Positions 1-9,526 of a stretch of 18,895 bases of DNA are shown piece by piece. This DNA is from Paraglomus occultum. Lineage: Eukaryota > Glomeromycota > Glomeromycetes > Paraglomerales > Paraglomeraceae. Both the position numbers and the translations under genes were made by a program. The stretch is from the NCBI GenBank assembly GCA_910592205.1, contig CAJVPJ010000689.1, forward strand, positions 1-18,895, in the 5' to 3' direction. Each line of letters opens with the position of its first letter. The stretch's first letter is position 1. The notes below the pieces were generated by a model. It worked only from the letters and a program-made list of their open reading frames with translations. It was not told the DNA's origin and made no database searches.

Positions 1-486
1 TTTATAACCACAAATGCACCACACGGGACTACATCGGAGTATTCCACATGTGGAGCAGAAGCCATAAAGAGAATAACGATGGTAAAAGCGTCTATAAGCA
101 ACCATGTAATAGTTATCGTCATTAGACTTGATAAACCCCTTTATGAGTTCGTTGCGACGAGTAAGCCATCTGGAATAACGTCTAAACTTATTGTCATTGT
201 TATTGTACTTGTGTGTTGGGAGTGAGTATATTCTAGCAAACTCACTCACAAGTGTTGCTGTGCATTCTTCACTACTTCCAAGTAATACTAGCGTTATCGT
301 TTCATCATTATAATGTTTGCGTTTGCGAATAGCGAAGTAAACGTTGTCAATTTGAGTCGGCTTTGCGTTGGTGATTTCCTTGTAAGGTATCCATTTCAAT
401 CTTAAGTATTCATTTTCGCTTTCCAAGGAGGATTCAACCAAGTTGGCAATGGCTGGATTAATAACGGTGCCTGATGCTAACGACAT
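1..486 (-). CDS. N-terminal part of a Cys-rich protein, 3' end beyond the window
   Basis: An uninterrupted frame of 162 codons runs from an ATG at 486 to the left edge with no stop and no intron, so the gene continues outside the window. The product starts MSLASGTVINPAIANLVE. Its middle is hydrophilic and basic, with a run of N and D near residue 100. Near the edge it has a compact cysteine cluster of the form CxxC-x4-C-x5-CxC (FCSTCGILRC, then SPVWCICGYK), which resembles a small zinc ribbon. From memory, similar Cys-rich leaders precede tyrosine-kinase-like domains in many Rhizophagus proteins. No kinase domain is visible here, so that role is inference. The start is the first ATG of the frame. 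The function is not known from this fragment. Confidence 0.75.
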   Translation of the reverse strand, partial: MSLASGTVINPAIANLVESSLESENEYLRLKWIPYKEITNAKPTQIDNVYFAIRKRKHYNDETITLVLLGSSEECTATLVSEFARIYSLPTHKYNNNDNKFRRYSRWLTRRNELIKGFIKSNDDNYYMVAYRRFYHRYSLYGFCSTCGILRCSPVWCICGYK

Positions 487-935
487 GGTAATAGATTGAC
501 TTTAAGAATTCAAGTTGAAACAAATGTTCGTTTTTCAACACTTGTGTTACATCGCACAAATGCCTGAATGAACATGGTAACGATTGAGCGTAATATAAAG
601 CGTTGGCTGACATGTACCAGTGGTGCGTTCAAATCTTTTTATAATTAACATAGTGTTAATGTGATGTATCAGTTAGTTCATCTTTACGTATGTTATGAGT
701 GCGATTTAAAGAATAAGACGTCGTAGCATTTTGTTCTGTAATGTATTAGTTGAGTTTGGCTTTATTGTTGTGATTTTGGAGTGGGAGCGACTAATAGGTT
801 TAGTTTTACGTTTAGTAATTATGTGATACATTAAGTTGAGTTACGTCAATCGGTTGTGAATTTCGAAGAAATGGTTTCATTGATTTGCAAAGGAAGCGGC
901 GGTGTATGATTTTATGTTTATTTATGTTTACTGTA
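487..935. other. 5' flank of the Cys-rich gene, no gene seen
   Basis: AT-rich sequence between the start of the Cys-rich gene and the MITE-like element. No reading frame with coding character and no RNA gene was recognised on either strand. It probably holds the promoter of the minus-strand gene ending at 486, but no clear TATA or initiator element can be assigned. Confidence 0.5.
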
Positions 936-1322
936 CACCACCCTGTCAAAAATATAAGATTTACTAGTAAAACATCGAAATTTTCAAATCGCTAACTCTT
1001 CACTCTTCTCGAAAAAGTACCAATAAAATTTATATAATTTTAAAGCTAAAATAACTGTAGTTTTATTGAGAGATAGTAGCAAATTTAAGATTACCAATTG
1101 CTGTCTATACTCAACAAAAAGTATAAATACTATTTGATATTAATTAAGCTTGTGAAAATTGCTAATATCTCTCACCTAAAACTACAGTTATCTGGCTTTA
1201 AAATGATATAAATCTTATTGGTGCTTGTTCGAGAAATGTGGAACGTCAGCGATTTGAAAATTTCGATATTTATATGTTTATTAGTAAAATCTTGCACTGT
1301 ATTATACTTTTGCCAAGGGGTG
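936..1322. mobile_element. MITE-like palindromic element, probably Tc1/mariner type
   Basis: The 387-bp element is almost entirely two inverted arms of roughly 170-180 bp. The left end reads CACCACCCTGTCAAAAATAT. The reverse complement of the right end reads CACCCCTTGGCAAAAGTATA. Further in, both arms share ATCGAAATTTTCAAATCGCT and later TAACTGTAGTTTTA. It is flanked by TA on both sides (934-935 and 1323-1324), the target duplication expected of Tc1/mariner-type insertion. There is no coding capacity, so it would be non-autonomous. The arms differ at many positions, so it is an old copy. The family assignment is inferred from the TA duplication and TIR style. A transcript would fold into a long hairpin. 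Confidence 0.75.
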
Positions 1323-1324
1323 TA

Positions 1325-3084
1325 TATGACGTTCAATCAGTCGAGATTTAGGTGGCGTCATGGAAAATGTTTGTGACGTATTTTATAACCTTAATGCTGA
1401 TTTCAGATATTTCCATAATATAGCGATAGTACAGTTCATATTGCAAATAAGACTAGTCTGTTAACGGTTTATTAATTGTTTGTTGATAACACATTTAGTA
1501 TTAGATAATTGAGACTAGCTTGATTTTTTACTATTGATTGTTGTTTTTTTTGAAAAGCAGAAAGGATTAAAGAAAAAAAAAGGTAAACCTTGAAAAATTA
1601 TCATTATGATAGCGATCGCAATCAATGTGTTCGATTATCATTATTACAGTACAGTATACTGTTATTTCATCCTTTTGACTATGCTTTGGATTATACTTTA
1701 TTTTTATTACTTTCACCAAGAGAGAAATTATAATTAATTTTTTTTTATTTTGAAGCTTGTCGATAGAATAAAATACCGTAGCACTTCTGTTCATCTCTTA
1801 TAAATAGATGCTCCGAGGGAGAAGGTACGATAAGAGTATATAAAATTGGTCCGCATAAATTTCCAAAAATCTTACCAGAAAGGTAATTAAGGGTTAGTGC
1901 GAAATATTAATTCGGAAAAAGATAATTATAGACGACGAATGAAATGATGTAATTGACTAAAATCGTGCGTCCTCAAGTGATGAAGGGGAAAATTTACTAT
2001 ACAGTAATGAGACGCGATGAAGCAAATAAGATCCATAAGATTCGCTGGCAACGTTTCAGAAGAAAGGTATACTAATACGTTGCATAAGGCGAAGACCTAA
2101 ACAAGCCATCCTGGCGGAGCAATATGACGTTGCCTAAAATAACAGTTCATGATACATTTTTGCGAATCTGCATTAGCATCTGGCTTAATCTGTAGCAGTT
2201 AACACTGAACCCGTTCTAAAGGACAATCGTAATACAAATAAAACATTCTCTAGCACTCCAAGTTAAGCTCCACGGAGTCGTGCCTTTAAATTAAAATAGC
2301 AAGGAACATGTTTGGGAAATTCACAGACGGCACGTTTCTCGCAAACTACCGGCTATGTGAAGGAACTTGAGATATACAATGCATACAATCAATAAAAGGA
2401 TAACATGAGCTTAATGAGGCACAAGTGAACCCGGATATAACATAAGTTAGTTAGGAAAACCCTGATTGTCTATTTTACGCACGTAACTTCGATTATCTTT
2501 CCCATTTGGTATAATTGGCATACGAGTTTGACCAATCCTATTCAAACGTTTAACGAGTGTGTAATGTTGCATATAATTTGCTTCTAATCTATTTGCGGCA
2601 ATACATAATAACAAATAACGACGCGACGGTATACGGAACTTTGTAATAAAGAAAAAAACAAAGAAAAAGGACAGAACGGAACTTTGTTATACCAAGTTCA
2701 CTGCGTAATAACTAATAATCGCGTCATACGCCGCCCAATTGTTCAAAATATTTAATAAGCCATAGCATAGCTTACGTTTTACTCAACATTTTCAAATCCT
2801 GCATTATCAGATATTTCCTCTGACCATAATAAGATAAAGACGCGATATAATATAAAACAGATTTTTCCGTATTACTTAATATTATCGTTTCTACAGTGCA
2901 ATCGTTTTAACATAGCCAGTCTATTGTTTCTCTTAGTAATTCTTCCTAAAATTGTCTACCAGCATTCTCACTAGCGCTTCTATATTTGGTAATATTTCAC
3001 AGTTCACCCCGCTACAATCCATTCATTGAGAATACACAAACCCAACAGATTTTCAAGTCTATTCAATAAATAACTTTCTAAACA
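1325..3084. other. Intergenic stretch without a recognisable gene
   Basis: About 1.76 kb between the MITE and the 3' end of the ATG16-type gene. All frames are short and lack family resemblance or convincing splice structure. The longest, a 75-codon minus-strand frame at 1567-1794, is low-complexity K/I-rich and probably chance. The right end should contain the 3' UTR and polyadenylation signals of the ATG16-type gene, but I cannot place them with confidence. Confidence 0.5.
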
Positions 3085-6000
3085 TTATGCCTTCCACGAA
3101 TTTCCCCATATACATACGGTCCGCTCTTTATCTGCACTAAATATATGCGTGCCTTGAGGACTCCAGGACACACCACATATTGCAGCACTAAAAATCATGA
3201 GAAACAAATTAATATAGGTAGTGCGAGTTACATTCAATAATATAAGTATCATGTGAATGCATTACTTGTGCTCCTTTGCTGTTTTTTCAAGTTTCGACTT
3301 GGTCGTGTTCCAATAATATATCGTCCCATCTATGAGACAACATAGCGATTAGTTAGACTCGGCAGATACATTGTTAGAAAACTGCAGTAATTATTATTGT
3401 TGATTACCTATCGATCCAGCAGCGACAAATTGACCGTCAGGACTGAGTAGAAGGACAACGGGAATAAAGGAGATCAGTCAATATATAACGGTCGATATTC
3501 CTAAAGCATAACGTGTTACCTTTGCCGTCCACTTTTCTTACCTGAAACATGCTCGAGACCAGTTTGCACCATTTTTGTATCCTTCGGCACTGTTTTATTA
3601 AATAAGAAGAGTTCAACGACCTTGTTCATATCACGCTCCATTATTAACGTTCTAGACGACTTACTGTAGTGTCTGAACTACTTCATACGATCTCAAATCG
3701 ACTATTTTCAGTGTATTATCACGCGAACTGGTTAGTACTTTCGATCCATCTATAATTAAAAAAAATATATATACATTTAGTATTGTGTACGATCTTGCAA
3801 ATAACAAGTAAATTGTCCATATAATACCTGGTGAAACCGAGACGGACGTAATTTGTCCCAGATGTATGCCTGTCATCTCTTTGATATCTTTTCCAGATCT
3901 CACATCCCAGAAACGAAGATTGTTGTCAAGATGACCGGACGCTAAGGTAACTCTTGCGAATGGAAACCATTGTACTCACGTATAAGTCGAGTTTTATCCA
4001 ACATTCTCGTATGATATTTACAAATACGTACCCGTCGTCGTCAAGAAGTACAACATCGTTGCAACTTGAGAATGAGAATATCGTTCGTATGCCTACAAAC
4101 ATTCAATTAAGTAAGCATCGGGCAATGATTTCATTAGCGAAAGCGTACAGTTAATGGCAACTTACAATAGCCTTTTTGTAGATCCCATACTTTAATTGTC
4201 CTGTCGTGACTTCCTGTAATCTAAATATGTAAAAAATAGTTAACATAGTACCGCAAGCGCGAATAAATAATTTTAACCATTCGTCACAGTATAATTACCA
4301 CTCGCGACGAATCACCGTTGAATCGTGCAGAGTATACTTTTCCAATATGTCCAGTCAACGTATGCTAGAAATCAACGAAAAGCGTATAAGCCATGATGAT
4401 AATACAAGTATAACATTCTGGTTATATATTACGTACTCTAATCCGTCCTGTTGCTATATGCCACAGTCGTGTAGCGTTATCATTGCTTGCGCCCGCTATC
4501 ATTTCATTTGTACTATTGAAACAGACATGCATTACGGACTGCAACGATCCGGATAATGGAGGACGAGGGTTTCCTAGTACGTTGACAAACATGCAAGTCA
4601 ATTTAGCCGTATTCACATAACATAAAACAAGTACTTCTCTATCTTAGCAGCAATTCCCATACTTGTTCTTGTGATTAACAAATTTGGCATGCATGCTATA
4701 CAAACCTCTAGAATCGTATATCCGTATGGTCTTATCACTGCTTCCAGTAGCAAACATGTTACCGTCAGTTGACGTTTGAATAGAGAGTATTTCACCGTCA
4801 TGTGACATCTGTCAATTACGACGATTACTCAAGTGTTTGATGTAAATGAAAGCAATTGAGAGGCGGAGTGAGAAATAACTATTACAAATTTGCGGAGAGT
4901 AGCTGTTGGAATGGTGGCTGTCACAAGCGTCTTGGAGCCCGAACGAGTACTATAAGCAAAGAAAAAAAAAATTAATATTGTGCATAATAGTAGCAATACA
5001 ATAATTCAACACGTGTTCAATCGTATATTAACTTCACTCATACTATTAGCTTAAATTAGTGTTGAGATACAACTATCTATCCACACAAGAAAGTATTAGT
5101 TCATGCCTTAAAAGTCCTGAAGATGTCTCTGGCATAGTGGCGGCTCTTGCTGTAGGAGACGTAGCTTCCTTTTCAACGATGACAACACCAGACTGTAATT
5201 CAAGAGTTTTCTGTCTCAATTCCATCGTACTATGAAATAATGAAGGAAGTGAGGATGCAGAATATGAATGAAAAATTATAGGATGGATTTTAAAGCGGGC
5301 AATATAGCAAAACTATTTGTGCTGTACGATCCAAGTCGATCGTACCTTTCATAAAACAGATTTGCTTCGTTCATCTTTTCAGCTTCTTCATTTTTTTTCT
5401 TAAGCCACCTTTGAAGTAGCTGTTTATTTTCCTTTTCCAGATCTTTCATGCGCTCTCCAGTCTTCACTAATTCCAACTGAAGAGTTGCCACTTCATCTTG
5501 AAGGACCTGCATCATTATTGTTGAGCAATATTATGTCAAGTATAGCAGCACACTAAATATACAATCCAGTTTCCCCAAATTGACTATTCTGCTGACCTGT
5601 ATTATGCCATCCTTGGTATTTAAAGCCTGTGTTTTCTGATTGACTTGAGTATTCAATATCTGGTTAGCCTCGGTCAATACCTGAACACTTGTTACAGATA
5701 GGAAAAAAACTCAGAGTTTTAACATCTCAAATCAATGATCACACATCCACACTGAACTTTGATACAAGGATCTTGACGTTTGATCACGCCTACGTACTCT
5801 TCCAAATTCTTTTTGGCTTCCTCCTCAGTCTTTCTTAGTAAATCGTTCATGTCCAGTAGCCTCTGTGCGTTCGTTCCTTGGGTTTTGTACAATTCTGCCC
5901 GTTCTTCTTTAAGATTTGATATCTGTTCTTCCAGTTGAGCTGTACGTTGTTGGTTTAGTGGGCTCCTGCGTGGAGAATAAAAATAAGGAATAAATCAATG

Positions 6001-6536
6001 AACAATTCATTTGCGCCAGCATTTCATGTAAAAATGCGAAGAGAAAAAAAAAACTCCCGAGAAACTTATAGATTGTCGGACAAGGTAATCAATTTTGATT
6101 GACATTATCCCAAACTCACCCTTGTTCTCTGAGTATCTTGGTTTCCTCCAATAATTTAGTATTCTCTTCCTTAACTATATTATATTGTTGCTCGAGTTCG
6201 ATGTTTCTCTCAGCATAATGGGCGAGTCTCTTCGCAAGTGAATTATCTAGTCACCAGTACAAAAAATCAAATAAGACCAATGTCACGTTTTACACCGATC
6301 GTTTTGCAGGTAGCAAGTCATTTCTACTCCGCATCATCAGTATTGATAGCAAATACTGTTCATTACAACTCTAAATCCCAGCTGTAATTCTTACACGCTT
6401 CCACGAAATCACTGAATGCTTTCTCTCGTTGATCTCTGAGCAGTAGCTTCACCAACAATTCCTGTTGCCAGTTCTCTGGTGGCGCGACGCTTGTTGATGA
6501 GCTGTTTGTGCTGTTTGATGAAGTGATCGTTGACAT
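3085..6536 (-). CDS. ATG16: ATG16-type autophagy protein with WD40 propeller
   Basis: Complete 18-exon gene, 584 aa. Exons (minus strand): 6536-6395, 6246-6120, 5965-5794, 5680-5597, 5506-5346, 5229-5107, 4949-4886, 4808-4706, 4573-4437, 4364-4299, 4220-4166, 4092-4032, 3952-3828, 3749-3665, 3589-3542, 3442-3408, 3329-3266, 3187-3085. All phases join and the frame ends in TAA. Residues about 20-50 (NWQQELLVKLLLRDQREKAF) match the ATG5-binding helix of ATG16. A long coiled coil follows to about 245, including LEKENKQLLQRWLKKKNEEA, and then seven WD40 blades from about 292 (GSHDRTIKVWDL, GHLDNNLRFWDV, SSRDNTLKIVDL). By family, ATG16 scaffolds ATG12-ATG5 at the phagophore and directs LC3/ATG8 lipidation. 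The ATG at 6536 is the first in frame after an in-frame stop. Sixteen introns are GT-AG and one is GC-AG. Confidence 0.93.
4950..5106 (-). other. GC-AG intron 6 of the ATG16-type gene
   Basis: The exon before it ends ...CTTTTAAG and the intron opens with GCATGA. The next exon begins after TTGCTTATAG. Phase 2 is required to join the coiled-coil exon to the exon encoding SGSKTLVTATIPTATLRKF. No good GT donor in that phase exists nearby, whereas AAG|GCATGA fits. Length is 157 nt. Confidence 0.7.
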
Positions 6537-7510
6537 TTCGGGAAAGACGGTCGAAGGAATTGCAAGCCATATTTAGGCGGCGTAGCCGACAGTTTAACTG
6601 ACTATTTATCACGTGAGTCAGATATGTCGATCAACTGGTCAATAAAGATAAGAATTAACGTGTAAAATTCCTCAAATAGAATACAAAGATGGTGTTACGA
6701 ATGCACAGTGTATAGTGTCGACTGATGCTTTAGTTGCCATTATCAAAGCCGGAACAATGCTAGGAAGAGAAAAGAAGTAAAGCAAAAGAGTCAGTAAGAC
6801 TTTGAACTTTGCATAAACACTACCAGCACATAATAATTGATTACTGATAAGATCGTGAAGTATTGGTATTTGTAAAGTCAATTTGTTTTATTAAGTCGAC
6901 ATCTTATTATATAATGAATTTATTCGATGTAAACACATTACAACTTTTTATTATGACATTTTGAGAAATGCTTATTATTAAAGAAATACACTGCATATTA
7001 CAACGGCAGTCCAGTCGTTATACATTTTGAAACGACTAAATTAATAAACGCATGTCTTTTTTGTTTGGTAACATTACATTTTTCCTTTACTTAAGCAAAA
7101 AAAATAATTGATACTACATCATCAATTACAATCCAAAACAATAAAAGTTTGCTGACACAACTCCTCCATTCATGACGAACGTTCACTATTTCTTCAGGGA
7201 GTTAGCTTCAGGCTCCCTTCACAACCGACTATTTTCATATAAATAAGTAAAGCAGATAATCATCGAAATGAGAGTTGAAGTAGACGAAGATATTTCAAAT
7301 GCTGTTGTCAGTAGTACATTAACACGTCATCGTCGACATTAGTATATAGATCAAGTAACTTCTTGTTCTTATAAACTTGTATCCATATTATTATAATAAT
7401 AATAAATAGTGAATACAATGATTCGACTGGATATGAAAAAAAAACATACGTTTTTTGGAGACAGGTTGCAATTGTGCTTGTTCAAAAAAGATTCTGAGTT
7501 TGCCGAGTTA
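6537..7510. other. 5' flank of the ATG16-type gene, no gene seen
   Basis: AT-rich sequence upstream of the ATG16 start. It should contain the promoter and 5' UTR, but no specific element can be assigned. Minus-strand frames at 6409-6612 and 6672-6881 show no family resemblance. The first overlaps exon 1 in another frame. Confidence 0.5.
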
Positions 7511-8173
7511 CAGTAGCGGTCATAAGTATCCTACCGCTCCTAGCTTGGGACAGAAACAAGCAAATGCTTTGAAAATTTCGTGCGTAAAGTGCATAAACAA
7601 AATATGATTAGCTGTGTAAATTTCAGCCGATCGGATGTCTCCAGAAACATCCAATATTTGCATCTAAAATTATAAAAAGCCGCACATCGTTATTTCGACA
7701 TAAACTTCAAAAATCGATATCTCCACGTGTTTCTAATCGATTTGCGTAATCTTTTTTTTTTGTTTTGTTTGTTAAATCAATCTCTGCGTTTTTCTTGAGA
7801 TGCATGATTGAATTAGAAAAAAAAAAATCGGTATTGTTCTTGGTAACAAACGCGCGTACTATTTATAAATATCAACGATAATTTGCTTTTGTATACAGTA
7901 ATCTTTTCTAAAATTGTGTAATGTATTTTAATGGTGCAGAGAATAAAATAGAACAAGAATCACAAAATTTGGTTAGAAAAGTGTCGCAATATAAATTTCT
8001 GAAATTTTATGGTCAAATTGCGAGATATCTTTAGGTAAAAACGTTAGTGTTTGGAAAATTATCTGGAGACATCCGATCGGGATGAAATTTTACATGGTTT
8101 GTTATGCGCATTACACACGAAATTTTCAAAGCATTTACTTGTTCCGTCCCAAGAGGAGCGATGACCGTTACTG
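7511..8173. mobile_element. Inverted-repeat (foldback/MITE-like) element
   Basis: The arms lie at 7511-7645 and 8062-8173. The left terminus is CAGTAGCGGTCATAAGTATC and the reverse complement of the right terminus is CAGTAACGGTCAT. Inside, both arms contain a CTTGGGAC box, AAATGCTTTGAAAATTTCGT and CGATCGGATGTCTCCAGA. The ends resemble Tc1-type termini (CAGTxGCGGxCA). The left side is flanked by TA (7509-7510). The right side has CA, so one duplication base would have decayed. The left arm carries about 15-20 extra bases near its tip. The 0.4-kb centre has no coding frame, only AT-rich sequence with poly-T and poly-A runs. It is probably a degenerate non-autonomous element. Confidence 0.65.
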
Positions 8174-8359
8174 CACGTGAAGTGTTTCCAGATCCGAACA
8201 AGACATATTTTTAATAACCCGTTGAAAGCAATGAATGGCAGCAAAATAACTGCCAGCTGACGTCTTAAAAAGAAAACGCGTACTAATAAAGAACTGTTTA
8301 CTGTTGAGATTCAATACGTCGCTTTGTCAGAAAACGTATCTAAATATGTTAGAAAGTGG

Positions 8360-9090
8360 CCGCGAAAACGTTAGAAATCACCTAGCGACAAATGTATAAA
8401 TACCGCAAATTTATGGTAATGTCAAACGAGTGCCGTTATGGAAATTAAAATAACCATTCGTACAACTGTTGCTACACCGGTGAAAATTTTTCTCGAAAAA
8501 TACATGGATTATCAAGTCTTAATAGAAACGTCAACCGAATTACTCAATCGCTTACAATTTTGCTAGCCGAAACGAGTTACAAATTAGTGTATCGTTTTTA
8601 TTGCAGGTCTCGAACGATAACACGTTAAAATGGTTCAAGACATGATGCGTTTCGCAAGTTATGACATCAATTAACGCTTTATTTTCAAATTATGAGTCCA
8701 AGAACAGATTTATGTGACACGTGCCAACATTTCAGAACGGCTTACAGTACAACGCTCGTAAAAGAAGAAGCGAGGTTTACTAAAAAAATTTAAAGAACAT
8801 CCATTTAAATCCAAGTTAGAGAGAAATTATTACCACAAAAATACGAAATTAGCAGAAGCAAAAAAATATTAGTAAATGAGCATTTATGACGAGAGGCAAA
8901 GCTTGCATTTGACGCTACTGCTCATCACAGCTACGATTGGGCACGAAACCTTTACGTGCCGGATTCGATCAACAGTAGATCAAACAAAGCACACCATTAT
9001 GACAATAGAAAAGGCTTTCAGTATTTGGATCTTCTTTAGGAAGATTTGTAAAGTCTTTGACTACTACTATCATTAAATTTTTAAATGAGC
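8360..9090 (+). pseudogene. Broken repeat-family gene, probably transposon-derived
   Basis: The frame starting near 8477 reads NFSRKIHGLSSLNRNVNRIT, then TILLAETSYKLVYRFY, and crosses in-frame stops to DAFRKL(stop)HQLTLYFQ and MSPRTDLCDTCQHFRTAYST before a stop at 8791. A second block at 8893-9039 in another frame reads AKLAFDATAHHSYDWARNLY. Upstream, 8366-8440 carries ENVRNHLATN and IYGNVKRVPLW, again in shifted frames. The order HGL...LLAETSY...MSPRTDLCDTC...HYSYDWA recalls a dispersed gene family, probably DDE-transposase-like, seen in many eukaryotes. I name it only from memory of that motif order. Several stops and frameshifts make it non-functional. The boundaries are approximate. Confidence 0.5.
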
Positions 9091-9526
9091 GTTATTATTA
9101 TGTTGGTTCTCTTACATAAAAATCTGTCTCATTTTTTGGACAATTTGGACATCTTAATCTTATACTTCTTGCACATTTGGTTGCTCATCTCGCCCTAACA
9201 CGTACATCTCTTTCCATTGCACCATAATACATAACCTACTTCAAATAAATCTCCCTCTCCCTTTCATCGAACACCTTTTTGGCCCTCACAACTAAAATTA
9301 AATCTGTCATCTTAATCTACCCGCTGTTTTCTCTTCATTTCCTCACTCTCTTATATTCATCAAATCGGCCCTTTGCCACATTCTTTATTGCACCCTTGTG
9401 CGCATGTCCTTGTTCTTCATATACTATAAATACCTACACGCAGTCGCAATCCCTTTCTCACCAGGGCTATAAAACGCTCGCCAAAATGACACAATATTAA
9501 TTATTCCGTATAAACACCGAGCACAA
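9091..9526. other. 3' flank of the kinase-fusion gene, no gene seen
   Basis: The plus-strand frame at 9279-9500 is hydrophobic and C/T-rich but has no recognisable family. The stretch probably holds the 3' UTR of the minus-strand kinase-fusion gene ending at 9527 and the decayed tail of the pseudogene. Confidence 0.45.

Noticed and set aside
2633-2691. Short direct repeat ACGGAACTTTGT(A/T)ATA, two copies 43 bp apart
   Set aside because: Too short and isolated in AT-rich sequence to assign meaning.
4573-4664. Earlier acceptor for ATG16 exon 9, which would add VLVLCYVNTAKLTCMFVNVL
   Set aside because: It is in phase, but the later acceptor (CTAG at 4577-4574) gives IYDSRGNPRPPLSGSLQSV, which aligns with ATG16L WD40 spacing.
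6409-6612. 67-codon minus-strand frame starting at 6612
   Set aside because: Wrong frame of ATG16 exon 1; the frame starting at 6536 gives the ATG5-binding helix and splices in phase to the coiled coil.
8059-8244. 61-codon minus-strand frame
   Set aside because: It lies mostly within the right arm of the inverted-repeat element and has no family resemblance.
8876-9076. 66-codon plus-strand frame
   Set aside because: A neighbouring frame over the same bases carries the HHSYDWARNLY motif of the broken repeat gene; this frame looks accidental.
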